A DNA stretch of 6,156 nucleotides from Bryobacterales bacterium (GTDB lineage Bacteria; Cyanobacteriota; Vampirovibrionia; Obscuribacterales; Obscuribacteraceae): assembly GCA_903970295.1 (NCBI GenBank), contig CAJCHQ010000275.1, positions 1-6,156 of the forward strand, read 5' to 3'. The notes under the pieces were generated by a model. That model ran no database searches and was not told the DNA's origin. It worked only from the letters and a program-made list of their open reading frames with translations. The first letter of the stretch is position 1. Every line of letters begins with the position of its first letter. Position numbers and translations under genes: made by a program. Positions 1-5,330 of the stretch are shown in pieces.

Positions 1-60
1 CTGCTTGAATTAGAAGAGTTAAAGTCCGACAATAACTCCGACTCTAACGCCAACGGCTTA

Positions 61-591
61 ATGATCGAATGTCGGTTCTGCAGCGGCTCGCACATATTTA
101 AATTCGCCCATTCATTTGCCCGTCCCGATTTGTGCGACTACTTATTTCCCAGTTTTCAAAGTCGCACAGACGTCTCAGGTAGAATTCTTTCCGCTCCTGA
201 CTTTATGTCGATTGACGCACGGCGATTTTTTGTTCGAGCCATTCTTCTTCTGCATGTTCAGCCTGCAGAAACGCCGATAGAATTGGGCATATGGGCAGAA
301 GTCGAAGAAGGGCAATTCTCAAAATATGTTGACCGTGTTTTAGAAAAACTGAACGGCAGACTCACAGATAAGCGTCGGCTGCTTCTGAGGGGTCGTCTGG
401 CCAATTGGCTCTATTGTCTGCCGGAATTATTCGATCACGCCGTCGAAATCGACTGCTCGCCCAAACTTGGACAGGCCAGTGTCATTGTCAAATCGCCGGA
501 CCCTATCTTGCAGAATAAGATTGAGCAGGGTCTGACTGTGCAAGATCTTTCATCTACGTTCTCGCGTTTCATTCACGAGGCGTCGGTGTAG
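61..591 (+). CDS. DUF2199-like domain protein, start possibly upstream of window
   Basis: Protein of unknown function, 176 residues from the first ATG. It opens with a CxxC pair (ECRFC, C4 and C7) followed closely by a histidine. Next come an 'S-I-D-ARRFFVRA' stretch (about 50-61), a 'GIWAEVEEGQF' strand (about 76-86), 'GRLANWLYCLPE' (about 111-122) and a C-terminal 'EQGLTVQDLSSTFSRFIHE'. This order (Cys-x-x-Cys-x-x-x-His, a cis-type 'I...FFVR' element, 'G-W', then a late 'QGLT') is what I recall for DUF2199, a small bacterial family of unknown role; the match is from memory, not a search. No Shine-Dalgarno sequence precedes the ATG. The frame is open leftward to base 1 and encodes a Leu/Glu stretch then an Asn/Asp/Ser-rich linker, so the real start may lie outside the window and this domain may be the C-terminal part of a longer protein. 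The stop is TAG. It is a soluble protein with no membrane segment. Confidence 0.7.
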   Translation: MIECRFCSGSHIFKFAHSFARPDLCDYLFPSFQSRTDVSGRILSAPDFMSIDARRFFVRAILLLHVQPAETPIELGIWAEVEEGQFSKYVDRVLEKLNGRLTDKRRLLLRGRLANWLYCLPELFDHAVEIDCSPKLGQASVIVKSPDPILQNKIEQGLTVQDLSSTFSRFIHEASV

Positions 592-734
592 CGGCTAATC
601 TGCGCCCAAAGACTCGACTGGCGATCCTGCCTGAGCCGAATTAGTGTCCTTGAGATGCTGCCTTTTCCACGTCTTGAGTGGCCTCAGAACGCTTACAACA
701 ACTTGAACAAGAATCAACAAACAAGTGCTGAAGA

Positions 735-752
735 ATCAAGGATCAAGGATCA
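735..752. repeat. Short tandem repeat, 7-mer ATCAAGG x 2.6
   Basis: ATCAAGG occurs twice back to back (735-741, 742-748) and is followed by a partial copy ATCA. It lies in the 242-bp gap between two genes whose 3' ends face each other. I see no other convincing signal in that gap and no clear terminator. It is probably incidental slippage. Confidence 0.5.
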
Positions 753-833
753 TTGCGCATGGAAGACCGCGGCGGGCTAGGCGGCCGGCGTTTTAGACGC
801 TAGTTCATCCAGTTCACGCCCGTCAATAGCCAT

Positions 834-1301
834 CTACTGATGCCAGTTCATGCGCACACAACTCGATTGATTGAATTGCAAGCCGATATCGACAGACCGG
901 TCCTGGCATTTCGATAATTCTTCTGCCGGAATCGAATCTACAATGGACATGGCTGCATCCGGACTGCTCCGCAGCGAGCTTTTCCAGCAAAATTCTTGGC
1001 CGTCCGATCGGGTTAGCCGGAAGTATTGAATCTCTTCGCCTAACGGGAAGCATTCGAATTTCGAGCCCTCGCGATCTCGACGAACGATGTATCCATCCGG
1101 GAAAATGCTTTCATCGAAATTATCTTCGAGCTTCGGTCCCCACGAATGGGTGCGGAGGACATTGTTTTCGTCGGTGCGATAGACTGAACCACGCCGCGAA
1201 GAGCGGCGCCAACAATTCTCCAGACGGGGAAAATCGAGAACGCTTTTAGAATCACTGAAGGTGGGCTGAAATGATTGGATCGTATCGTCGGCAATGGGCA
1301 T
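834..1301 (-). CDS. Hypothetical protein, no family recognised
   Basis: The open frame runs 834-1445 (203 codons from a TTG at 1445). I prefer the ATG at 1301 (155 residues) because AGGA sits eight bases upstream (1310-1313 on the plus strand), and because the extra 48 residues look unlike coding sequence. An ATG at 1385 (183 residues) is the main alternative: it has a weaker AGGT eight bases upstream and would add a mildly hydrophobic N-terminus that could pass for a poor signal peptide. The protein is hydrophilic and rich in Arg, Ser and Asp, with 'WRRSSRRGSVYRTDENN', 'FPDGYIVRRDREGSKFECFPLGEEIQYFRL' split over the centre, and four cysteines in the 155-residue form's second half. There is no recognisable catalytic motif or membrane span. 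It is a single gene facing the DUF2199-like gene and divergent from the small ORFs at 1688. The length of uninterrupted frame argues that it is real; its function is unknown. Confidence 0.55.
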   Translation of the reverse strand: MPIADDTIQSFQPTFSDSKSVLDFPRLENCWRRSSRRGSVYRTDENNVLRTHSWGPKLEDNFDESIFPDGYIVRRDREGSKFECFPLGEEIQYFRLTRSDGQEFCWKSSLRSSPDAAMSIVDSIPAEELSKCQDRSVDIGLQFNQSSCVRMNWHQ

Positions 1302-1309
1302 GATCGCTG

Positions 1310-1313
1310 TCCT
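1310..1313 (-). promoter_or_regulatory. Shine-Dalgarno AGGA deciding start at 1301
   Basis: On the minus strand AGGA is followed by eight bases and then ATG at 1301. This is the best ribosome-binding match among the candidate starts (1301, 1385, 1445) of the hypothetical gene. Confidence 0.45.
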
Positions 1314-1533
1314 GGACAACGGCTGCGAGGCCGGCATCAGTACGGGTGCGAAGAGACGCACTGACAGAGTCAATGTATTTTGCATAGTGGCGTACCTGTA
1401 GTAAAAGCTAGGGAAAGAGAAAAGTCGGTCCGCAAAGTAGACCAATGATTTTCACCGAGTGCGTTAATGATCGTTTCGACGCTTACGGAAGGGCGTCACG
1501 CGATGCGCATCCAAGAATTAAGTGTAATCAGGG

Positions 1534-1577
1534 AAAACCGTTCTGGACTCCACAAATGTATTGCCGCAAACGGTTTT
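1534..1577. repeat. Perfect 9-bp inverted repeat, 26-nt spacer
   Basis: AAAACCGTT at 1534-1542 is the exact reverse complement of AACGGTTTT at 1569-1577. The arms are AT-flanked and the centre-to-centre distance is 35 bp, a little over three helical turns. It lies in the divergent gap between the hypothetical gene and the small ORFs, so it may be a paired operator site or an RNA hairpin stem. No T-run follows, so it is not a standard terminator. Confidence 0.5.
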
Positions 1578-1687
1578 GAAGCTGGCCGGTCAACCAAACA
1601 ATCTATATAAGCTCAGACCGCGTTGTCACCTCGTAAAAATTAGCTACTGCTCCGCCTCTTGCGGTTAAGTCGCAGTCTAACAAGCAA

Positions 1688-1927
1688 TTGTGGCCTAAGT
1701 ATTCAGTCGTTGTGAATACAGCCATAAAGCCCCGCGAAGCAGTTTATTCACTCTACCGAACATTCGGTGTCGGCATCACCGGTGAAAAGCCTGAAGCCAC
1801 GATCGTTTTGCCTGCGACCCCAGTCGACAATTCCAATATGACTGCCTGTGCGTTTCTTCAGTTGGTGAAAGGATTGGAAGAAAATGAATTGAAAGAAGAT
1901 CACCTTGCTTCAAGTTCATTCGCCTGA
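1688..1927 (+). CDS. Small hypothetical ORF, doubtful
   Basis: The predicted protein has 79 residues from a TTG; an internal GTG at 1712 is an alternative, and no start has a visible Shine-Dalgarno. The frame is open upstream only to a TAG at 1640. It has a plausible strand-rich first part ('YSVVVNTA', 'RTFGVGITGEKPEATIVLPATPV') and a charged helix at the end (Leu/Glu/Lys-rich, about residues 58-72). No family is recognised. Its stop TGA (1925-1927) sits one base before the ATG of the next ORF, which would allow translational coupling. The next ORF lies in the +1 frame, so these two could also be the halves of a single gene broken by an indel. It is weakly supported. Confidence 0.35.
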   Translation: MWPKYSVVVNTAIKPREAVYSLYRTFGVGITGEKPEATIVLPATPVDNSNMTACAFLQLVKGLEENELKEDHLASSSFA

Positions 1928-1928
1928 A

Positions 1929-2159
1929 ATGAAAAAATTGCTCGACGGGCTAGACTACAACCTGGCCCGTGCCGCGACACGCTGTGCGTTTTTCGTAAAA
2001 ATGTCTTCCCTTACTCTGGAGCAAGCGGCCTTCGCGTTTCATCATGTCAGACTCCACAATGCCGACCTGGAAGAATTTCTCTTCCTCTCAGGTTGGGTGA
2101 ATTGGGGCAATATCGCATCCATCAGATCGGAAGTAGTGCCCGCTCTAGCTGCCGCTTGA
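1929..2159 (+). CDS. Small hypothetical ORF, possible downstream partner or broken half
   Basis: The predicted protein has 76 residues from the ATG at 1929, one base after the previous stop (TGAAATG). A TTG at 1905 would add eight residues and overlap the previous ORF. It looks alpha-helical: 'MKKLLDGLDYNLARAATRCAFFVKM', then 'LTLEQAAFAFHHVRLHNADLEEFLFLSGWVNWGN', ending in an Ala-rich tail. It has no signal peptide, no clear membrane span and no family I recognise. The helical amphipathic pattern and the hairpin placed exactly over its stop codon make it somewhat more believable than the ORF before it. Fused with that ORF it would make a protein of about 150 residues. Confidence 0.4.
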   Translation: MKKLLDGLDYNLARAATRCAFFVKMSSLTLEQAAFAFHHVRLHNADLEEFLFLSGWVNWGNIASIRSEVVPALAAA

Positions 2160-2190
2160 TGCCTGAAGCAGCATCCACAGCGGCTTAGCT
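2147..2190. terminator. Composite hairpin between convergent genes
   Basis: There are three nested stems: AGCT 2147-2150 with AGCT 2187-2190 (two unpaired bases on the right), GCCGCT 2151-2156 with AGCGGC 2179-2184, and GATGC 2158-2162 with GCATC 2171-2175, around an 8-nt loop. The structure covers the TGA of the plus-strand small ORF and touches the TAA of the minus-strand SCP2 gene, so it could protect or end both transcripts. Neither strand has a T-run after it, so intrinsic termination is not established. Confidence 0.5.
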
Positions 2191-2546
2191 TAAATGAACG
2201 GAGCCTGCCCTTCAAAGAAGATAGGCACCAATTGCATGGCTAGTCCCAACTCACCTTCGATTGCTAAAACTCCAGACAGTGCCGCTGTCATTGCCGACAG
2301 TTTACCGGTCATAATCAGTTCCAGATCTTGTGCATCTACCGAGATCAAACAATCTGCCGGTTGACTGCCATCATCTGCCGCTTGATCGTGAGGAATGAAT
2401 TCGCATTGTCCGTCGTTGATCTTAGTCAACCAGGCGCCACCCCCATTACCGTGAATGGTAATCAGATATGTCGCAGAGAGATTGCGCGCATTCTCTGGTT
2501 TAAATCTTTTGCGAAGTTCTTCGATCGTGTCTGCAGCAAAATTCAT
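2190..2546 (-). CDS. SCP2 sterol-carrier-type lipid-binding domain protein
   Basis: It is a stand-alone SCP2 domain of 118 residues, the full length of the fold, with nothing attached. The family binds hydrophobic ligands (lipids, fatty acyl chains) in a tunnel; the ligand here is unknown. Visible family features are an N-terminal helix (about 5-15), a beta-strand ending in 'GGGAW' (35-39), 'ADCLISVDAQDLELIMTGKL' (64-83; the conserved 'D..DL..I..GKL' core), 'ALSGVLAIEGELGLAMQL' (89-106; the typical 'G-x-L-x-I-x-G-D/E-x-x-L-A-M-x-L'), and a short hydrophobic C-terminus. It is soluble with no signal peptide, so it should be cytoplasmic. The ATG at 2546 is preceded by GGAG at 11 bases, slightly long. 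It has its own sigma-70-like promoter and appears monocistronic, converging on the small ORFs. Confident for the fold, not for a specific role. Confidence 0.85.
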   Translation of the reverse strand: MNFAADTIEELRKRFKPENARNLSATYLITIHGNGGGAWLTKINDGQCEFIPHDQAADDGSQPADCLISVDAQDLELIMTGKLSAMTAALSGVLAIEGELGLAMQLVPIFFEGQAPFI

Positions 2547-2594
2547 TTCTAGTCAAGCTCCGTCGCAGCCCTGGGAAACTGGCTGTTCATGCTG

Positions 2595-2623
2595 ATTATA
2601 ACCCACGAGTTCCGGCCAGTCTG
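2595..2623 (-). promoter_or_regulatory. Sigma-70-like promoter of the SCP2 gene
   Basis: On the minus strand a perfect TATAAT (2595-2600) lies 17 bp downstream of CAGACT (2618-2623), which keeps the GAC core of the TTGACA consensus. Transcription would begin near 2588, giving a leader of about 40 bases before the ATG at 2546. Confidence 0.55.
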
Positions 2624-2680
2624 AAAATGAGGAAATTTTACCCAAATCTTGACATTGCGAAAGCCACGAAACAAGCTGGG

Positions 2681-2698
2681 CCTGTCGTTAACGACAGG
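2681..2698. promoter_or_regulatory. Perfect 18-bp palindrome, candidate operator
   Basis: CCTGTCGTT and AACGACAGG meet with no spacer, centred on GTTAAC. The site lies in the 224-bp gap between the divergent SCP2 and DUF721 genes, about 58 bp upstream of the SCP2 -35 and 32 bp upstream of the weak -10 (TATACT) of the DUF721 gene. A perfect dyad of this length suits a dimeric DNA-binding protein. The regulator is unknown. Confidence 0.45.
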
Positions 2699-2729
2699 GG
2701 CTCGACAACCTTCATTTGGAATTGATAGT

Positions 2730-2735
2730 TATACT
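2730..2735 (+). promoter_or_regulatory. Possible -10 element (TATACT) of the DUF721 gene
   Basis: TATACT matches the -10 consensus at five of six positions and is 35 bases upstream of the ATG at 2771. The only good -35 match, TCGACA at 2702-2707, is 22 bp away, which is too far for a standard promoter, so an activator may be needed. Confidence 0.3.
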
Positions 2736-2770
2736 AACTACGTTAGGCTCCGCTTTGAGACTAGTTACGC

Positions 2771-3505
2771 ATGGAAGATCCAGGTACCGCAGACGCCGAA
2801 AATCGCTCCAGCAAAGAAGCGAAGCCCCGCCCCAGGCAAAAGCGAGGCAGCTTTGCCAGCATCAATAATGTCCTCAGCAGACTGGTATCTAAGCTGGGAT
2901 TAGATAGGCGTTTGAAAGAGCATGCGTTGATGGGCTTATGGCCAGTGGTTGCCGGTGATTTCTTTGCTAAACAATCTCGCCCCCTGTTTATTGATAGCGA
3001 AAGCCAGATGGTGGTGACGGTGAAAGACGCGGCCGTCGCTCAGGAGTTGAGCCTGAAGAAAAGAGAAATATTACGCAAATTGCAACATGCCGCATCGTCT
3101 CTGGGTATGAGCATAAATGGCCTGCGCTTCGATCTTAAGCATTACCACGGCACCGCTGGGGAAATGGCATTGGAGGCGAGTCTTCGCGTCAAACCACTAC
3201 CTGATCCAACCGATTTGGAATTGGCTGCTGTCAACTTCAGCACTGAAGAATTAGGACAACTAGCTCTGATTGCCCAGGAATTACGCGACAATCAGCAAAG
3301 CGCAGGCAGTGCCCTGGCTGACGAGATCAATTTGGCCAACCGCATGGCCGCTATCTGTGAACGCAAAATCAGATTGAGAAAATGGCGAATATCAAAAGGA
3401 TATCCCCAATGCTCTCTCTGCCAGGAAGCAGTCACACTGTTGCACGGACCCGGCGGTCACTGTATGGAATGTTTCTACCGCACTCAAAACCACTATACGC
3501 CTTGA
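2771..3505 (+). CDS. DUF721/DciA-type protein with C-terminal putative zinc ribbon
   Basis: This is a protein of 244 residues. Residues about 28-125 form a DUF721 domain: helix 'INNVLSRLVSKLGLDRRLKEHALMGLW' in pieces (31-57), 'VVAGDFFAKQSRPLFID' (59-75), strand 'QMVVTVKDAAVAQELSL' (79-95) and 'ILRKLQ' (100-105). DUF721 includes DciA, the ancestral partner that helps load the DnaB replicative helicase, so a role in replication initiation is a fair inference. The usual Trp in 'S-x-W-A-Q-E-L' is Val here. The N-terminus (1-26) is basic and disordered. After a long helical middle (about 150-205) comes CxxC (C214, C217) and CxxC (C231, C234), a small putative zinc ribbon not found in the minimal DciA. 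The ATG is the first start after an in-frame TAG at 2762; the Shine-Dalgarno is weak (GAGA, 2757-2760). It lies 190 bp upstream of ftsE on the same strand. Confidence 0.75.
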   Translation: MEDPGTADAENRSSKEAKPRPRQKRGSFASINNVLSRLVSKLGLDRRLKEHALMGLWPVVAGDFFAKQSRPLFIDSESQMVVTVKDAAVAQELSLKKREILRKLQHAASSLGMSINGLRFDLKHYHGTAGEMALEASLRVKPLPDPTDLELAAVNFSTEELGQLALIAQELRDNQQSAGSALADEINLANRMAAICERKIRLRKWRISKGYPQCSLCQEAVTLLHGPGGHCMECFYRTQNHYTP

Positions 3506-3511
3506 AGGCGT
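3497..3511. repeat. 15-bp palindrome over the stop codon of the DUF721 gene
   Basis: ACGCCTT (3497-3503) and AAGGCGT (3505-3511) are perfect inverted arms around one base, and the TGA stop (3503-3505) lies at the centre. In RNA it could fold as a five-pair stem with a UUGAA loop. No T-run follows, so termination is doubtful. Confidence 0.4.
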
Positions 3512-3577
3512 TGATTCTACAGTTGATCGTGACCGCCAATTCATTTTAAGAAAATGCAAGGTTGGACGTTTTCAAGG

Positions 3578-3626
3578 ATGCCCAGAGAACACTGTGTTAT
3601 CATTGCCTCCTCGCTGTTCTGGGCAT
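3578..3626. repeat. 9-bp inverted repeat in the DUF721-ftsE gap
   Basis: ATGCCCAGA (3578-3586) is the reverse complement of TCTGGGCAT (3618-3626), with a 31-nt spacer. The spacer holds a second small dyad, AACAC-T-GTGTT (3588-3598), and a TATCAT (-10-like) at 3598-3603 without a good -35. It is a candidate leader structure or operator for ftsEX. There is no T-run. Confidence 0.4.
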
Positions 3627-3695
3627 TCCGGGCTGTGCGCTGGAAGAAAGTGACTGAACTCGCTACGTGAGATCTGAGCATCAAATTCTTAAATC

Positions 3696-4388
3696 GTGAT
3701 CAGACTGCAAAACGTTTTTAAAGATTACGGCGGTCGCCCCGCCCTGGTCAACATAAATTTGCATATCGCCCTGGGCGAATTCGCATTTCTTGTCGGACCA
3801 TCCGGTGCGGGCAAATCGACAATGATGCGTCTTTTGTACCGAGAAGATCTGCCAACGCGCGGTACTGTCCTGATTGGCGGAGCCAATCTCAATCGTCTCT
3901 CCGGCCGTCAAATTCCACACTTGCGCAGACGTTTGGGCATCATCTTTCAAGACTACAAATTACTGCCCAGACAGACTGTCTTCAATAATGTCGCTTACAT
4001 TCTGCGCGCTCTGGGCGTCGATGAGAAATCGGTGCAGCGCCGCGTGAACAGCGCTCTCAACGTCGTCAATCTAGAGCACAAAGGCGACGCGTATCCTGAC
4101 GAATTGTCCGGAGGCGAGCAGCAAAGGGTCGGCATTGCTCGGGCAATCGTCAACGGGCCGCCCGTTTTGTTGGCTGACGAGCCAACCGGTAACCTCGATC
4201 CGGCCACCTCATTGGAAATTGTGCAACTTCTCGAAAGAATCAGCCAGCGCGGCACGACGGTTTTGATCAGCACCCACGATCAGCCCATCGTCAACGCCAT
4301 GCGCAAGCGCGTGATCACAATCAGGCAAGGCGAAATCGCTTCCGACGTTGACAGCGGCGTCTATGAAACCGAGGCAAGCGATAAATAA
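3696..4388 (+). CDS. ftsE: Cell division ATP-binding protein FtsE
   Basis: FtsE is the cytoplasmic ATPase of the FtsEX complex, which sits at the divisome and passes ATP-driven conformational change through FtsX to peptidoglycan hydrolases. The 230 residues match the usual length (about 220-230). All ABC motifs are intact: Walker A GPSGAGKST (34-42), Q-loop Q85 in 'FQDYKLLP', signature LSGGEQQR (137-144), Walker B VLLADE (157-162) with catalytic E162, D-loop NLD (166-168) and H-loop H194 in 'STHD'. 'FQDYKLLP' and 'LADEPTGNLDP' are typical of FtsE and of its MacB/LolD relatives; the following ftsX settles it. Translation starts at GTG 3696, giving the standard 'MIRLQNVFKDY' beginning, though the Shine-Dalgarno is poor. 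The stop TAA overlaps the ftsX ATG by one base (TAATG), indicating translational coupling. The short C-terminal tail is acidic. Confidence 0.95.
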   Translation: MIRLQNVFKDYGGRPALVNINLHIALGEFAFLVGPSGAGKSTMMRLLYREDLPTRGTVLIGGANLNRLSGRQIPHLRRRLGIIFQDYKLLPRQTVFNNVAYILRALGVDEKSVQRRVNSALNVVNLEHKGDAYPDELSGGEQQRVGIARAIVNGPPVLLADEPTGNLDPATSLEIVQLLERISQRGTTVLISTHDQPIVNAMRKRVITIRQGEIASDVDSGVYETEASDK

Positions 4389-5257
4389 TGCGGCAACTGA
4401 GAGTAATGTGGCGTGTGGTGATCGAGATGTTTCTCGGTCTCAAACATAGCGGCTGGTCGAACTGGCTGGTGATAAGCATACTGGCCGTCGCTCTCACCAT
4501 ATTCGGTGGCGTCTTACAGTTGACGATGACTCTGAAAAACGTAGTCGCCGCCTGGGGCTCACAACTGGAAGTCTCTGCCTACCTCAAGGAAGGAGCCGAT
4601 CCCAAGAAAGTGGCCAAAGAAGTCAGCCAAATCGCAGGCGTGCAAGTCGTCGAGATCGTGCCCAAAGATGTCTCCTGGAAAGAGATGCAAAACACCTTCA
4701 AAGTGGCTGCAATTGCCAATCCTTTGCCAAACACTCTGCATATTCGCATGGTCAACACTGACGGCGTCGAGCAAGTTGCACCGAGGGTGAAACTCCTGGC
4801 TGGCGTGGAAAATGTACGATACCCTTTGAAAGTCGCGCACAAACTGAATGAGTTCCGGCACTTCATCGAATTAGGCGGCATCGTCGTTACTGCTTCTCTA
4901 TCAGCGGCAACCTTGATCGTCATCGGTAACACGATTCACCTGGTCATCGAGGCCAGGCAACGAGAGATCGAAATCTTGAGCTTGATGGGAGTCAGCCACT
5001 TCTATATCAAAGGACCGCTAATCTTGCAGGGAGCTGCATACGGAGCAGCCGCATCAATACTCGCCATCATTGTCCTGCTCGGTGCCCACTGGTATATCGA
5101 TCCCGTCGTGCGCGACCAGCTGCTCAGCCTCACGCCTATTCTGCCTAATGGTCTAGAATATAGTGCGGTTCAAACTTTCAGTGTCATGCTCTTGCTTGGT
5201 GTCGCAGTTGGTGCCGGCGGCAGTGCCTGGACATCAGGACGCTATCTCAAAATATAA
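4388..5257 (+). CDS. ftsX: Cell division protein FtsX (permease-like)
   Basis: FtsX is the inner-membrane partner of FtsE. Its large extracytoplasmic loop engages peptidoglycan hydrolases or their activators during septation. The 289 residues show four membrane segments: about 26-48, 162-186, 212-235 and 262-283, with an extracytoplasmic domain of about 110 residues between the first two. Family hallmarks are 'VSAYLKEG' (62-69), 'NPLPNTLHI' (111-119, matching the usual 'NPLPxSxxV') and the cytoplasmic coupling element 'EARQREIEILSLMGVSHFYIKGPLILQG' (188-215, in parts), the FtsX equivalent of 'R-EIxIMKLVGAxxxFIRxPFLxEG'. The start ATG overlaps the ftsE stop; GAGG at 4371-4374 may serve as ribosome site at 13 bases. 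It ends three bases before a stem-loop terminator, so ftsE-ftsX closes its transcription unit. No hydrolase or EnvC-like partner is encoded in this window. Confidence 0.95.
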   Translation: MRQLRVMWRVVIEMFLGLKHSGWSNWLVISILAVALTIFGGVLQLTMTLKNVVAAWGSQLEVSAYLKEGADPKKVAKEVSQIAGVQVVEIVPKDVSWKEMQNTFKVAAIANPLPNTLHIRMVNTDGVEQVAPRVKLLAGVENVRYPLKVAHKLNEFRHFIELGGIVVTASLSAATLIVIGNTIHLVIEARQREIEILSLMGVSHFYIKGPLILQGAAYGAAASILAIIVLLGAHWYIDPVVRDQLLSLTPILPNGLEYSAVQTFSVMLLLGVAVGAGGSAWTSGRYLKI

Positions 5258-5259
5258 GG

Positions 5260-5288
5260 AATGCGCGATCTGAACGACCGCGCATTTT
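5260..5288 (+). terminator. Intrinsic terminator after ftsX
   Basis: AATGCGCG (5260-5267) pairs with CGCGCATT (5279-5286) as a GC-rich eight-pair stem with an 11-nt loop. It begins three bases after the ftsX stop, and a short TTTT runs from 5285 to 5288. It may also serve the converging cyclophilin operon, since on the minus strand a T-rich tract follows after a few bases. Confidence 0.7.
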
Positions 5289-5330
5289 CAATTTAGTCTG
5301 CAATTGAGGCGTCGAGTTACTCGCCCTGAA

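Larger units (their letters stand above)
1302..1687. other. Divergent intergenic region, mostly without recognised signals
   Basis: About 390 bases separate the preferred start of the minus-strand hypothetical gene from the first possible start of the plus-strand small ORFs; the left 84-144 bases may be coding if an upstream start is used. The region holds a 9-bp inverted repeat (1534-1577) and an AT-rich TATATA element at 1604-1609. That element has no acceptable -35 at normal spacing, although TTGAAG sits 22 bases upstream. I found no RNA gene here and no confident promoter for either direction. Confidence 0.5.

Noticed and set aside
1604..1609. TATATA as a promoter -10 for the small ORF pair
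   Set aside because: No -35 at acceptable spacing; the nearest, TTGAAG, is 22 bp away.
2649..2654. Exact TTGACA, a textbook -35 on the plus strand upstream of the DUF721 gene
   Set aside because: Nothing like a -10 occurs 15-19 bp downstream (the position holds CAAGCT), so it is probably chance.
2649..2903. Plus-strand open frame ahead of and overlapping the DUF721 gene
   Set aside because: It contains the 18-bp palindrome and promoter-like sequence, overlaps the start of a well supported gene in another frame, and looks like random translation.
3995..4273. Minus-strand open frame inside ftsE, and similar ones inside ftsX and the cyclophilin
   Set aside because: They lie wholly opposite strongly supported genes and show no recognisable protein features; they are shadows.
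5313..5323. Small palindrome CGAGTTACTCG with a nearby TTACTCGCC direct repeat as a terminator of the cyclophilin operon
   Set aside because: Only five-pair arms around one base and no T-run; the hairpin at 5260-5288 is a better candidate.
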